In this document: in pieces, positions 1-8,445 of the stretch | Layout of the letters: every line of letters starts with the position of its first letter | How positions within the stretch are numbered: position 1 is the stretch's first letter | Source: Rhizobium nepotum 39/7 | GTDB lineage: Bacteria > Pseudomonadota > Alphaproteobacteria > Rhizobiales > Rhizobiaceae | DNA length: 64,000 nt | Assembly (NCBI RefSeq): GCF_000949865.1 | Contig: NZ_JWJH01000003.1 | Location: forward strand, 186,001 to 250,000 | Direction: 5' to 3' | Position numbers and translations under genes: made by a program | Notes under the pieces: generated by a model | What the model saw: only the letters and a program-made list of their open reading frames with translations | What the model was told of the DNA's origin: nothing | The model's database searches: none

Positions 1-314
1 GTGGCGGTCAGGCGGCATTCGCGATTTTCGGCGGCGTCGAGGGCTGCATTCATCAACTGGCGCCCGAGACCCCGGCCGCGCATCACCTCGTCCACGATCA
101 CCATATTAACGGTGGCGCAGGTGTCTCCCAGAAGTGTTGCCATCGCCGTTCCGACGACCCGGCCGCTCTCCAGAGCGACGAAACCCTTGCTGAGTGAAAG
201 GACAAGCGCCCAGTCTTCTTTGCGGTGCGGCCAGCTGGCCTGCCGGGAAAGCTCAACGGCGGCGTCGAGGTGATGAGGCTCGAAATTCTGGATATCGATC
301 AGGCTGGATTGCAT
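1..314 (-). CDS. GNAT-family N-acetyltransferase, C-terminus outside the window
   Basis: The first 104 residues are visible, starting at an ATG at 314; the rest lies beyond base 1. The stretch from about residue 45 to 95 reads like the core of the GNAT fold: a strand (FVALESGRVVGTAMATLL), then TVNMVIVDEVMRGRGLGRQL, which contains the acetyl-CoA pyrophosphate-binding R/Q-x-x-G-x-G/A motif as RGRGLG, followed by a helix. The family transfers an acetyl group from acetyl-CoA to an amine. The substrate cannot be told from this fragment. It is transcribed divergently from the HAD hydrolase gene at 639. Confidence 0.85.
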   Translation of the reverse strand, partial: MQSSLIDIQNFEPHHLDAAVELSRQASWPHRKEDWALVLSLSKGFVALESGRVVGTAMATLLGDTCATVNMVIVDEVMRGRGLGRQLMNAALDAAENRECRLTA

Positions 315-638
315 GGCCCACTCCGTTTGTTCTTCTCGTTCATTGATAAACCGGCGGCCAAAGAACATTGTCCCGACGAATGGCAAGGTTCGATATGTTT
401 CGCTGTTGCTTTTACCCGCCGCCGCATCTTATGCCGCGTGTCCTTCGCCACTGCCGGGCAAAAGGGAGGGCGGCGTGGAATGGCCGGATGGGCGCACGCA
501 ACTCTGTGCCAATCTCGTGGTCGGATACGCAACAATCTGCTTTCGCGACCGGCAATTGCGGTGCGCCGGTCCGGCAAAGGCTTTCTATAATCCTGATATC
601 ACGGCCACTTTCGATCCCCAGCAAAGGATGACGACGAC
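315..638. other. Divergent intergenic region, no gene seen
   Basis: About 320 bases separate the leftward acetyltransferase and the rightward HAD gene. Reading frames here are short, overlap each other and resemble no protein I recognise. The region must hold the two divergent promoters, but I could not identify a clear -35/-10 pair or operator. Confidence 0.5.
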
Positions 639-1307
639 ATGACCATCTTCCGCCCGAAATACATCACGTTCGATTGCCACGGTACGCTGATCCACTTCCA
701 GATGGCCGAAGCTGCCCGCGATCTCTATGGTGATCGTCTGGATGAGGCCGAGATGCAGGAATTCATCAAGGACTTCTCTGCCTATCGCCTGGACGAGGTC
801 ATGCATGACTGGAAGCCTTACGCCGAAGTCGTGCATAACGCCCTGTCGCGCACCTGCAAGCGCAACGGTGTGGCCTTCAAGGACGAAGATGCGGCAATGG
901 TTTATGAGCGCGTTCCTACCTGGGGTCCGCATGCGGACGTTCCGGCCGGTCTCTCCAAGGTCGCCAAGGAAATTCCGCTGGTCATCCTGTCCAACGCCAT
1001 GAATTCGCAGATCATGTCGAATGTGGCAAAGCTCGGCGCGCCGTTCCATGCCGTCTATACGGCCGAACAGGCACAGGCCTACAAGCCGCATTTCAAGGCT
1101 TTCGAATATATGTTCGACATGCTCGGCTGCGGCCCGGAGGATATTCTGCACGTCTCGTCCTCCTTCCGCTACGACCTGATGTCTGCCCATGATCTCGGCA
1201 TCAAGAACAAGGTCTGGGTCAATCGCGGCCACGAACCGGCAAATCCCTATTATGGTTACACGGAAATCTCCGATATTTCCGGTCTTGCGGGCGTCGTCGG
1301 ACTGTAA
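639..1307 (+). CDS. HAD-superfamily hydrolase, haloacid dehalogenase type II-like
   Basis: 222 residues, the usual size for L-2-haloacid dehalogenase-type HAD enzymes. The nucleophile motif is FDCHGTL with Asp12. The second position, which is Asp in HAD phosphatases (DxD), is His14 here, as dehalogenase-type members also lack that acid. Motif II is Ser118-Asn119 (LSNA), motif III Lys149 (AYKPHFKAF), and the acidic motif IV lies around Asp179. The protein is probably cytosolic. The gene ends 15 bases before a FAD oxidoreductase gene, so the two are likely co-transcribed. A true dehalogenase is not proven; a phosphatase-like or structural role in the same amine pathway is possible. Confidence 0.85.
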   Translation: MTIFRPKYITFDCHGTLIHFQMAEAARDLYGDRLDEAEMQEFIKDFSAYRLDEVMHDWKPYAEVVHNALSRTCKRNGVAFKDEDAAMVYERVPTWGPHADVPAGLSKVAKEIPLVILSNAMNSQIMSNVAKLGAPFHAVYTAEQAQAYKPHFKAFEYMFDMLGCGPEDILHVSSSFRYDLMSAHDLGIKNKVWVNRGHEPANPYYGYTEISDISGLAGVVGL

Positions 1308-1322
1308 GGAAAGGATCGGATC

Positions 1323-2597
1323 ATGAAGCTCGTCTCCTATTGGCATGACACGGCGCCCCTGTTTGCGAGGGCGGCGCAAGGTCCTGTCGAAGGCCACTAT
1401 GATGTGGCCGTCATCGGTGGCGGCTTTACGGGTCTGGGCGCTGCGCGCCAGCTCGCAAAAGCTGGCGCGCGCGTCGTCGTTCTGGAGGGGCAGCGCGTTG
1501 GCTGGGGCGCTTCCGGCCGCAATGGCGGGCACCTCAACAATGGCCTTGCCCACTCCTACCTCTCCGCCAAGGCGGAACTCGGCAAGGAGCGCGCCATCGC
1601 CATCTATAAGGCGCTGGACGATTCGATCGATACGCTGGAGGCGCTGATCGCCGAGGAGGGGATCGATTGTAATTTCCGCCGTGCCGGCAAGCTGAAAATG
1701 GCGTCGAAACCGCAGCATTTCGAAGGGCTGGCGAAGAATTTCGAGGCTGTTCATGCCGAGGTCGATCCCGATACGGCGCTTCTGTCGGTTGACGATCTCA
1801 AGGCGGAAATAGGCTCTCCCTTTTATGGCGCCATGCTGTCCAAGAAGAGCGCCATGATGCATATGGGCCGCTATGTGGCCGGCCTTGCACAAGCCGCCAG
1901 CCGCCATGGCGCAGTGATCTTCGAAAATGCGGCGGTGACGAAACACATCCAGAACGGCAAGATCCACGAATTGGAAACCACGCGTGGCACGGTGACTGCC
2001 GATAATGTGCTTGTCGCGACCGGGGCTTACACGCCCTCCGGCTTCAGCTATTTCCGCCGCCGCATCATCGCAGTCGGCAGTTTCATTATCGCCACGCGGC
2101 CGCTGACGGATGCCGAAGTGCAGGCGTCTGTTCCGGGCAACCGGACCTACGTCAACACCATGAATATCGGCAATTATTTCCGGCTTGCGCCGGATAACCG
2201 ACTGATCTTCGGCGGCCGCGCGCGCTTTTCCGCCACATCGGACCAGCGTTCTGATGCCAAGAGCGGTGCGATCTTGACGGAAAGCCTGCACCGCATATTC
2301 CCGCAGCTTGCCCATGTGCCGATCGATTATTGCTGGGGCGGATTGGTCGACATGACCAAGGACCGTTATCCGCGCGCCGGTTTTCAGGATGGCGTCTGGT
2401 ACGCCATGGGTTATTCCGGCCACGGCGCGCAGCTTTCCACCCATCTCGGCATGACGATGGCCGACGCCATTCTTGGCCGCCCGGACACCAACCCGCTGAA
2501 GGGGCTGGACTGGCCCGCCGTTCCCGGCCATTTCGGCAAGCCCTGGTTTCTGCCGCTCGTCGGGCTTTATTATAAGATGCTCGACAAGTTCCAGTAA
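1323..2597 (+). CDS. FAD-dependent oxidoreductase, DAO/PuuB-OrdL type
   Basis: 424 residues. The Rossmann FAD-binding motif GGGFTGLGAARQLAKAG starts near residue 32 and is followed by a strand ending in Glu (VVVLEG), which binds the ribose. The next segment, WGASGRNGGHLNNG, is typical of the DAO group that oxidises amino acids or gamma-glutamylated amines. The C-terminal FAD-closing region GYSGHGAQLSTHLG is present near residue 370. The reaction expected is oxidation of a C-N bond with release of an aldehyde or keto acid. The start is supported by an AAGGAAAGGA ribosome site. It follows the HAD gene and ends at a strong terminator. The substrate is unknown; putrescine-type amines are a guess from family resemblance. 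Confidence 0.88.
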   Translation: MKLVSYWHDTAPLFARAAQGPVEGHYDVAVIGGGFTGLGAARQLAKAGARVVVLEGQRVGWGASGRNGGHLNNGLAHSYLSAKAELGKERAIAIYKALDDSIDTLEALIAEEGIDCNFRRAGKLKMASKPQHFEGLAKNFEAVHAEVDPDTALLSVDDLKAEIGSPFYGAMLSKKSAMMHMGRYVAGLAQAASRHGAVIFENAAVTKHIQNGKIHELETTRGTVTADNVLVATGAYTPSGFSYFRRRIIAVGSFIIATRPLTDAEVQASVPGNRTYVNTMNIGNYFRLAPDNRLIFGGRARFSATSDQRSDAKSGAILTESLHRIFPQLAHVPIDYCWGGLVDMTKDRYPRAGFQDGVWYAMGYSGHGAQLSTHLGMTMADAILGRPDTNPLKGLDWPAVPGHFGKPWFLPLVGLYYKMLDKFQ

Positions 2598-2602
2598 TTC
2601 AA

Positions 2603-2625
2603 AGCGGCCTCCGGGCCGCTTTTTT
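2603..2625 (+). terminator. Rho-independent terminator of the HAD-oxidoreductase operon
   Basis: A perfect 7-bp stem AGCGGCC/GGCCGCT (2603-2609 and 2614-2620) with a 4-base loop is followed at once by a run of T. It lies 5 bases after the oxidoreductase stop codon. Confidence 0.9.
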
Positions 2626-2637
2626 GTTGCATGGGTA

Positions 2638-2666
2638 CAAAAAAGAAGGGCCGCAGAGCGGCCCTT
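2638..2666 (-). terminator. Rho-independent terminator of the leftward gabD operon
   Basis: On the minus strand, the perfect 9-bp stem AAGGGCCGC/GCGGCCCTT (2646-2666) with a 3-base loop is followed by CTTTTTT. Together with the terminator at 2603 it forms a back-to-back pair between two convergent operons. Confidence 0.88.
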
Positions 2667-2690
2667 TAGGCGGGGAGAAAGAAACAGTCG

Positions 2691-4148
2691 TCAGGCAAGT
2701 CCACCAATGTGGAACGTCTTTATTTCCAGATATTCCTCGATACCGGCCTGCGCGCCTTCGCGGCCGAGGCCGGATTGCTTGACGCCACCGAAAGGTGCGA
2801 CCTCGGTGGAGATCGCGCCGGTGTTGAGGCCGACCATGCCGAATTCCAGCGCTTCGCCCACGCGCCAGGCGCGTTTGAGGCTTTCGGTATAGAAATAGGC
2901 GGCAAGACCGAAGGGCGTGCCGTTGGCTATGGCGATTGCCTCTTCTTCCGTCTCGAAGCGGAAGAGCGGGGCCACCGGCCCGAAGGTCTCTTCGCTCGCC
3001 AGACGCATCTTGGTCGTGGCGCCCGTCAGCACCACGGGTGCGGTATATTGCGGACCTTCCGGCAGATCATGCGCCTTGGTGATGATCTTGGCACCCTTGG
3101 AAACGGCGTCGTCGATATGCGCACGGATTTTGGCGATTGCCGGCTCGTTGATCATCGGGCCGATGGAAACACCGGCCTCCGTTCCGGGGCCGACCCGCAT
3201 GGCGTCAACGCGGGCAGCGAGTTTTTTCGCAAACGCGTCATAAACGCTCGCCTGAACGAGAATGCGGTTGGCGCAGACGCAGGTCTGGCCGCCGTTGCGG
3301 AATTTCGAAACGAGCGCGCCTTCAATGGCGAGATCCAGATCGGCATCCTCAAAAACGATGAATGGCGCGTTGCCGCCGAGTTCCAGAGACAGCCGTTTCA
3401 CGCTGTCGGCCGCACCACGCATCAGAAGTGAGCCGACACGGGTGGAGCCGGTGAAGGAGATCTTCCGCACCGTCTCGTTGGCCATGATCTCGTTGCCGAT
3501 ATCCGTCGGCATGCCGGTGACGATGTTGATGACGCCTGAGGGAATGCCGGCCCGTTCGGCGAGAACGCCGAGCGCCAGCGCCGAATAGGGTGTGAATTCC
3601 GAAGGCTTGATGACGACGGTGCAGCCGGCCGCAAGGGCTGGTGCGACCTTGCGGGTAATCATTGCGTTTGGGAAATTCCACGGCGTGATGATGCCGCAGA
3701 TGCCGACAGGCTCCTTCAGCACCACAATGCGGCGATCCGGCGTCGGGGAGGGGATGGTGCCGCCGCTGATGCGCCGGGCCTCTTCCGCAAACCATTTGAC
3801 GAAGGACGCGCCATAGCGGATTTCGCCCTTGGCTTCTTCGAGCGGTTTGCCCTGTTCGGTGGTGAGGATCAGGCTGAGATCATCGATATGCTCGATCATC
3901 AGCGCGAACCATTTTTCGAGAAGTGCCGCCCGTTCGGCGTGGGTCTTTTTCTTCCACGGCCCGAAGGCGGCATTGGCGGCTTCGATCGCCGCGCGGGTTT
4001 CACCGCCATCCATATCCGGCACGGTGCCAATAACCGCCTGCGTTGCCGGGTCGATCACGTCGACTGTCTTGCCCGTTGCCGCCGCTTGCCATGCGCCGCC
4101 GATCAAACCCGTCTGGCGAAAGAGTTCCTTGTCCTTCAAGCCCTGCAT
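2691..4148 (-). CDS. gabD: NAD(P)-dependent succinate-semialdehyde dehydrogenase-type aldehyde dehydrogenase
   Basis: 485 residues, full length for the aldehyde dehydrogenase family. Visible motifs are ITPWNFP with Asn158, Gly-rich FTGSTRVG at about 233-240, the general base Glu256 in LELGGN, and the nucleophile Cys290 in GGQTC. Overall sequence and spacing fit the GabD/DavD group that oxidises succinate or glutarate semialdehyde to the diacid. Two ATGs are adjacent. GGAGG lies only 3 bases before the first (4151) but 6 before the second (4148), so I chose 4148. It sits 12 bases after the dehydrogenase gene ending at 4164, clearly in one operon. Exact substrate specificity cannot be read from sequence. 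Confidence 0.88.
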   Translation of the reverse strand: MQGLKDKELFRQTGLIGGAWQAAATGKTVDVIDPATQAVIGTVPDMDGGETRAAIEAANAAFGPWKKKTHAERAALLEKWFALMIEHIDDLSLILTTEQGKPLEEAKGEIRYGASFVKWFAEEARRISGGTIPSPTPDRRIVVLKEPVGICGIITPWNFPNAMITRKVAPALAAGCTVVIKPSEFTPYSALALGVLAERAGIPSGVINIVTGMPTDIGNEIMANETVRKISFTGSTRVGSLLMRGAADSVKRLSLELGGNAPFIVFEDADLDLAIEGALVSKFRNGGQTCVCANRILVQASVYDAFAKKLAARVDAMRVGPGTEAGVSIGPMINEPAIAKIRAHIDDAVSKGAKIITKAHDLPEGPQYTAPVVLTGATTKMRLASEETFGPVAPLFRFETEEEAIAIANGTPFGLAAYFYTESLKRAWRVGEALEFGMVGLNTGAISTEVAPFGGVKQSGLGREGAQAGIEEYLEIKTFHIGGLA

Positions 4149-4163
4149 CATGTTCCTCCAAAA

Positions 4164-5207
4164 TCAGTCGAGTGCTGCGAGAATTGCAGCGGTTATGGTG
4201 TCCGTCTTGTCCTTGCCCGGTACCGTGCCGATACCCCTGCCGGTCGCTGTTTCCAGTGCCGTCATGATCTTCGCGGCCGCGTCGGTCTCGCCAAGATGCT
4301 CAAACATCATCGCGCCGGACCAGATGGCGGCGATGGGGTTGGCGATGCCGAGATGGGCGATATCCGGGGCGGACCCATGCACCGGTTCGAACATGGACGG
4401 GGCGGAGCGATCGGGATTGATATTGGCGGAGGCGGCAAAGCCGAGACCACCCTGAATGGCAGCGCCGAGATCGGTCAGAATATCGCCGAAGAGATTGGAG
4501 GCGACCACGACATCGAGGCTTTCCGGCGCCATGACCATGCGTGCCGCCATGGCATCGATATGATAGCTCGAAACCTCGACGTCAGGATATTCATCAGCGA
4601 GCTTCTGCGTCACCTCGTCCCAGAACACCATCGAGTATTTCTGGGCGTTCGACTTGGTGACCGAAGCCAGCTTGCCACGGCGCTTCTGCGCCTGCTCGAA
4701 GCCAAAGCGCAAAATGCGTTCCACGCCCTTGCGGGTGAAGATGGAGGTTTCGACAGCAACCTCGTCCCCGGTGCCCTGGTGTACACGTCCGCCCGCGCCG
4801 GAATATTCGCCTTCGGTATTTTCGCGGATGCAGAGGATGTCGAAACCATCGGACTTGAGTGGCCCTTGCACACCCGGCAGAAGCCGGTGCGGACGGATAT
4901 TGGCGTATTGCACGAAAGCCTTGCGGATCGGCAGCAGCAGGCCGTGCAGCGAGACCGAATCCGGCACCTCCGCCGGCCAGCCGACCGCGCCGAGCATGAC
5001 GGCATCGAAACCGCGCAGGGTTTCAATGCCGTCTTTCGGCATCATCGCGCCCGTTTCCTTGTAGAAGGCGCAGGACCACGGAAATTCCGTTCCTTCAAGC
5101 GCAAAATTGGAACTTTTTGCTGCGGCATTGAGAACCTGCCATGCCGCCTCCGTCACGCTGCGGCCGATGCCGTCTCCGGGAATGAGTGCGATGCGATGCG
5201 TTTTCAA
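4164..5207 (-). CDS. Isocitrate/isopropylmalate dehydrogenase family, tartrate/malate dehydrogenase-like
   Basis: 347 residues from a TTG start at 5207, preceded by AGGGGA at correct spacing. The frame remains open further upstream, but that part is the out-of-frame end of an aldehyde dehydrogenase remnant. Family motifs are IALIPGDGIG at the N-terminus, the substrate-binding RENTEGEYSG near residue 130, NLFGDILTDLGAAIQGGLG with the metal-binding acids near 240, and FEPVHGSAPDIAHLGIANP near the end. These enzymes oxidise a 2-hydroxy acid and decarboxylate it in a Mg/Mn- and NAD-dependent way. The context with GabD rather than leucine genes argues for a tartrate/D-malate-type enzyme over LeuB. 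Confidence 0.85.
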   Translation of the reverse strand: MKTHRIALIPGDGIGRSVTEAAWQVLNAAAKSSNFALEGTEFPWSCAFYKETGAMMPKDGIETLRGFDAVMLGAVGWPAEVPDSVSLHGLLLPIRKAFVQYANIRPHRLLPGVQGPLKSDGFDILCIRENTEGEYSGAGGRVHQGTGDEVAVETSIFTRKGVERILRFGFEQAQKRRGKLASVTKSNAQKYSMVFWDEVTQKLADEYPDVEVSSYHIDAMAARMVMAPESLDVVVASNLFGDILTDLGAAIQGGLGFAASANINPDRSAPSMFEPVHGSAPDIAHLGIANPIAAIWSGAMMFEHLGETDAAAKIMTALETATGRGIGTVPGKDKTDTITAAILAALD

Positions 5208-5220
5208 GATGTTTCCCCTG

Positions 5221-5496
5221 TTACAGTCCGATAAGGACGCTTTTGCTCTTGCGGTTGGCAAGATAGCCTCGGGCCCGAGATCTTTGCCAGTGCCGGAGCG
5301 CTTGTAGCCGCCGCGCGGCCTTGGCGGTTTGCACGGCCTCATCGACCAGCGTCGCATCCGCTTTCGGGCAGCCGGCATATTCGACGCCGTCCGAAGGGCG
5401 ATGCATGTCGATGCCATTTTTAGCCGGGATCAGCCGGTCGCCGATGAAATGGCCGATCGGGAGAGATAAGCTGTCTGGATCGAAGCTGAGCGTCAT
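5221..5496 (-). pseudogene. Aldehyde dehydrogenase remnant: both ends kept, middle deleted, frameshifted
   Basis: From an ATG at 5496 with an AGAGGA site, the frame gives a typical aldehyde dehydrogenase N-terminus (GHFIGDRLIPAKNGIDMHRP, then ADATLVDEAVQTAKAA). After about 60 residues, near base 5318, it jumps to C-terminal sequence. In another frame one reads GGYKRSGTGKDLGPEA, and after a one-base shift the original frame resumes with LANRKSKSVL and a stop. An intact family member has roughly 400 more residues between these parts, including Cys and Glu of the active site. The remnant lies directly upstream of the dehydrogenase gene at 5207, so it was probably the first gene of the same operon. 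It cannot be an active enzyme. Confidence 0.8.
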
Positions 5497-5726
5497 GTGG
5501 AATCCTCTTTGGATATGCCTCAACGCTACCCCTTGATGGCAAGCAGTATTGACCGACTGCGGTGGGGTAATGAACGAAAATCCTGTTTTGCAGGCTGCCC
5601 ACAGCGCAATCTTCGGCGGACATAAGTCGCTTACTGGGAACTGCTGCATTTCGTCCGGGGTGCAAATCCCGGCCGAAAAATATTCGGGGATGACACCCAT
5701 GCAGGCACGGGTCCAGCATCCGATTG

Positions 5727-5768
5727 CCGGCCGGCGGTTTTTCGCAAAAACGCCTGTCCACCGGCCGG
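5727..5768. repeat. Nested inverted repeat downstream of the cupin gene
   Basis: CCGGCCGG at 5727-5734 is repeated at 5761-5768, so the two arms pair. Inside is a second pairing of GTTTTT with AAAAAC around a CGC loop. It lies in the 297-base gap (5497-5793) beyond the stop of the leftward cupin gene, where a transcript end would be expected. There is no clear U-run on the minus strand. Apart from this structure, and the ribosome site for the aldehyde dehydrogenase remnant, the gap shows nothing recognisable. Confidence 0.55.
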
Positions 5769-5793
5769 AATGCCAAGAATTTGGCTTAACAAA

Positions 5794-6150
5794 TCACCCC
5801 GTGACCGTAACGTAGATCTTGCGCACGGTTTCGATGGTCTTCCAGACGCCGACAAAGCCGGGTTTCATGACGAAGCTGTCGCCCGCCGTGTAACGCAGCG
5901 GCGCACCGCCTTCCGGCGTGATCTCGATGACGCCTTCGAGAATGTGGCAAAACTCGAATGTTTCGCCCTTGATAGAGCGGCTTTCGCCGGGGGTCGCTTC
6001 CCAGATGCCGGTGTGGACGGTGCCGTCGCGGGCTTCATCCAGCGGCCACGTCTTGAACGACGGATCACCGGCGATAAGACGTTCAGGCAAGGCCTTGGAG
6101 GCTTTCGGTTCAAAGGTGGGTTTGGTGTCGATTGTCTTGAGGAGAGGCAT
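5794..6150 (-). CDS. Cupin-domain protein (DUF861/EutQ-like)
   Basis: 118 residues starting at ATG 6150, behind AGAAAGGA. The chain is a single small beta-barrel cupin: HTGIWEATPGESRSIKG, then FCHILEGVIEITPEGG, then YTAGDSFVMKPGFVGVWKTIE. This matches the Cupin_3 (DUF861) group, which includes ureidoglycine aminohydrolase-like and EutQ-like proteins. The usual His-rich metal site is weak: only two histidines (HTG and HIL) lie in the right region. It is probably a small cytosolic enzyme or ligand-binding protein of the neighbouring catabolic operon. It is 26 bases downstream of the GhrA-like gene and transcribed with it. Confidence 0.8.
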   Translation of the reverse strand: MPLLKTIDTKPTFEPKASKALPERLIAGDPSFKTWPLDEARDGTVHTGIWEATPGESRSIKGETFEFCHILEGVIEITPEGGAPLRYTAGDSFVMKPGFVGVWKTIETVRKIYVTVTG

Positions 6151-6176
6151 GGATGTCCTTTCTTGGAGCGGTGTAA

Positions 6177-7103
6177 TCAATATCCACGGCCGCGGTCGAC
6201 GAGGCCGAGCGGTTCGAGACCGGATTGGTATCGTTTGATATTTTCGACAATGGTGCGGGCGGCGGAATGGGGCTGGGTGACGCTGGCGATGTGCGGTGTC
6301 AGGAGAATTTTCGGGTGCGTCCAGAAATTGTGGTCTTCCGGTAGGGGTTCCGGATCGGTGACGTCGATCATGGCGCCTGAAAGCCTGCCGCTGTCCAGCG
6401 CGTCGATGAGGGCGTCATGGTCAAGCTGTTTGCCACGCCCGGTGTGGACCAGGGCGGCACCCTCGGGAAGCATCCCGAGGCGCCCGGCATTCAGAAGCCC
6501 CGTGGTCTCGTCGGTCAACGGCAGCAGGCAGACGAGAATATCGCTGGTAGAGAGGATGGCGGCCAGCCCCTCTTCGCCATGGTGGCAGATGACGCCTTCG
6601 ATCTGGCGCGGTGAGCGGCTCCAGCCGGAGAGCGGAAAACCGAAAGGTTTCAGCCGCTCCAGCGCCGCAACGCCCAGCATGCCGAGGCCGAGAACGCCCA
6701 CCCGGCACTCTTCCGCCTGACGCTGGCCCGACAGGGGCCTCCACAATTGCTGGCGCTGCTGTTTCAAATAGACCGGCAGGTTGCGGTGAAGGGCAAGCAC
6801 GCCGAGGCAGACATATTCCTGTATCATGCGGATGATGCCCTCATCCACCATGCGCACGACCTTCACCGTCTCGGGGATGGCCTCGATGTGAAACTGGTCG
6901 ACACCTGCACCGATCGAAAACAGGACTTCGAGATTGCGATACCGGGCGATGTCCTGCGGGACTACCCAGGTGATCAGGTAACGGACCGCGTCCGGATCGA
7001 CACTGGAAGCATCCATCGAAAACGGCAGATCAGGCAGGTCGGCGGCCAGAGCCTGCCGGAAGATTTCGCCGCGCTTTGCGTCGGAGTTGAAGAGAAACGT
7101 CAT
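6177..7103 (-). CDS. D-2-hydroxyacid dehydrogenase, glyoxylate/hydroxypyruvate reductase A type
   Basis: 308 residues. The NAD(P)-binding motif GVLGLGMLG starts near residue 136. The catalytic triad of the D-2-hydroxyacid dehydrogenase family is visible as Arg223 (HTGRGKQLD), Glu252 (DPEPLP) and His271 ([10 protein letters not shown]). The short N-terminal domain and [10 protein letters not shown] fit the GhrA subgroup, which reduces glyoxylate or hydroxypyruvate to glycolate or glycerate with NADPH. It lies between the ArgE-like gene (24 bases upstream) and the cupin gene, all leftward, so it is likely one operon. The real keto-acid substrate may be another product of that pathway. Confidence 0.85.
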   Translation of the reverse strand: MTFLFNSDAKRGEIFRQALAADLPDLPFSMDASSVDPDAVRYLITWVVPQDIARYRNLEVLFSIGAGVDQFHIEAIPETVKVVRMVDEGIIRMIQEYVCLGVLALHRNLPVYLKQQRQQLWRPLSGQRQAEECRVGVLGLGMLGVAALERLKPFGFPLSGWSRSPRQIEGVICHHGEEGLAAILSTSDILVCLLPLTDETTGLLNAGRLGMLPEGAALVHTGRGKQLDHDALIDALDSGRLSGAMIDVTDPEPLPEDHNFWTHPKILLTPHIASVTQPHSAARTIVENIKRYQSGLEPLGLVDRGRGY

Positions 7104-7127
7104 CTGAAATCCATATTTCCCGAAGGT

Positions 7128-8252
7128 TTAAACCGTGCAACGGCTGGCGAGTGTTTCCAGCATCGACTGGCAGGCCGAAAGTTCGCCTGCCGTTATGAAT
7201 TCGTCCGGTTTGTGGGCGCGGCCGATATCCCCCGGCCCGCAGATGATGGCGTCGATGCCCGCAGCCTGAAAAAGCCCCGCTTCCGTGCCGTAGCTGACGG
7301 CCGCTAGACAGGCCGTGCCGGTCAATTCCTCCAGAAGCAGAACGAGTGGAGCATCGGCTGGCAAGGAAAGCGCCGGATAATCGCTCATCGGCGTCCATTG
7401 GATGTCGACGCCCTTTGCGGCAAGCGCCTCGACGCTGTCGCGAACCGGCTGGAGCAGGGCGAGCGGCGACACGCCGGAAATCGCCCGCGCTTCCAGTTCG
7501 ATGGCCGAGAAATCGGGGATGATGTTGATCGCCTGACCGCCCTTGACGGTGCCGATCTGCAGCGAGGAATAGGGCGGCTCGAAAGTGGTTTCGAACGGTC
7601 CCCGCATCAGCGCATCCGCCGTCTCGACGGCTTTTGCCATGATGCCGGTCATCAGGTGGATGGCGTTCACCCCCTGGTCCGGGCGCGACGAATGGCCGGA
7701 GCGGCCACGGATGGCGATGCGCGCGGCGGCCTTGCCCTTATGCGCCCGAACGGCCCGCATATTGCTCGGCTCGCCGATGATCGCGCCTGCCGGCGGAGCG
7801 CACAGCTCCGGCAATCGGGCGATCAGATGCGGAACGCCACGGCAGCCCGCCTCTTCGTCATAGGAAAAGGCGATATGCACGGGCCGTTTCAGCGCCAGAC
7901 GCGAAAATGCCGGTGCGGCGGCCAGAACAGTCGCCAGGAAGCCTTTCATGTCGGTGGTTCCGCGCCCATAGAGACGGTCGTTTTTAGACCGCAGCGAGAA
8001 GGGGTCGGAGGACCATTCCGGTTCTCCTGCGGGCACCACATCCATGTGGCCGGACAGAATATAGCCGGCACGATCTGCTGGCCCGAAGGTGGCGAACAGA
8101 TTGGCGCGGTCACCCTCCGGCCCGGGAAGCAGGGAGACTTTGGCGCCGTGACTTTCCAGATAATCGGCGATCCATCCGGCAATGTCGCCATTGGCGGTTC
8201 CGACGATCGACGGGAAACCGACGAGACGCTCAAGGATTTCGATTGCGTTCAT
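7128..8252 (-). CDS. argE: Acetylornithine deacetylase-like M20 metallopeptidase
   Basis: 374 residues from ATG 8252, chosen because GGAG lies 6 bases upstream; an ATG at 8279 has no ribosome site. Metal and catalytic residues of the M20 family are in place: His69 and Asp71 in SGHMDVVP, Asp101 in YGRGTTDMKG, Glu133-Glu134 in YDEEAGCRG and Glu157 or nearby in IIGEP. A dimerisation domain follows from about 175 (GRSGHSSRPDQG). The family hydrolyses N-acyl amino acids with two zinc ions; ArgE removes acetyl from N-acetylornithine. Rhizobia usually make arginine by ArgJ transacetylation, and here the gene heads a catabolic operon, so the substrate may be another N-acyl amino acid. Confidence 0.83.
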   Translation of the reverse strand: MNAIEILERLVGFPSIVGTANGDIAGWIADYLESHGAKVSLLPGPEGDRANLFATFGPADRAGYILSGHMDVVPAGEPEWSSDPFSLRSKNDRLYGRGTTDMKGFLATVLAAAPAFSRLALKRPVHIAFSYDEEAGCRGVPHLIARLPELCAPPAGAIIGEPSNMRAVRAHKGKAAARIAIRGRSGHSSRPDQGVNAIHLMTGIMAKAVETADALMRGPFETTFEPPYSSLQIGTVKGGQAINIIPDFSAIELEARAISGVSPLALLQPVRDSVEALAAKGVDIQWTPMSDYPALSLPADAPLVLLLEELTGTACLAAVSYGTEAGLFQAAGIDAIICGPGDIGRAHKPDEFITAGELSACQSMLETLASRCTV

Positions 8253-8445
8253 GGCCGTCTCCGCTGACCGGATTGTCATCGCGCAAGCTTAGAGTGGCCT
8301 GCGGCGTTTATCTGCTGAAATGCGGGTGATTTCGGTAGATTGTTGTGACCTTCCAGTGCTTTCAGAAAATTCGTGCTGGTGTGACCGGCAACCTTCCTCA
8401 AAGTCGAATATCGCAATTGACGCCCCGCCACTTGCCCCTTATGTC

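Noticed and set aside
585-2531. A 648-codon open frame on the minus strand
   Set aside because: It lies antisense to the HAD and FAD oxidoreductase genes, which have clear motifs and ribosome sites. GC-rich codon bias opens such mirror frames; the product resembles no protein.
5640-5690. A stem with loop GCAAATC resembling the T-arm of a tRNA
   Set aside because: The loop lacks the TTC start, and no anticodon, D arm or acceptor stem can be fitted around it.
5497-5700. Extension of the aldehyde dehydrogenase remnant frame by 68 codons upstream
   Set aside because: The family N-terminus begins at the ATG 5496 with its own ribosome site; the upstream residues match nothing.
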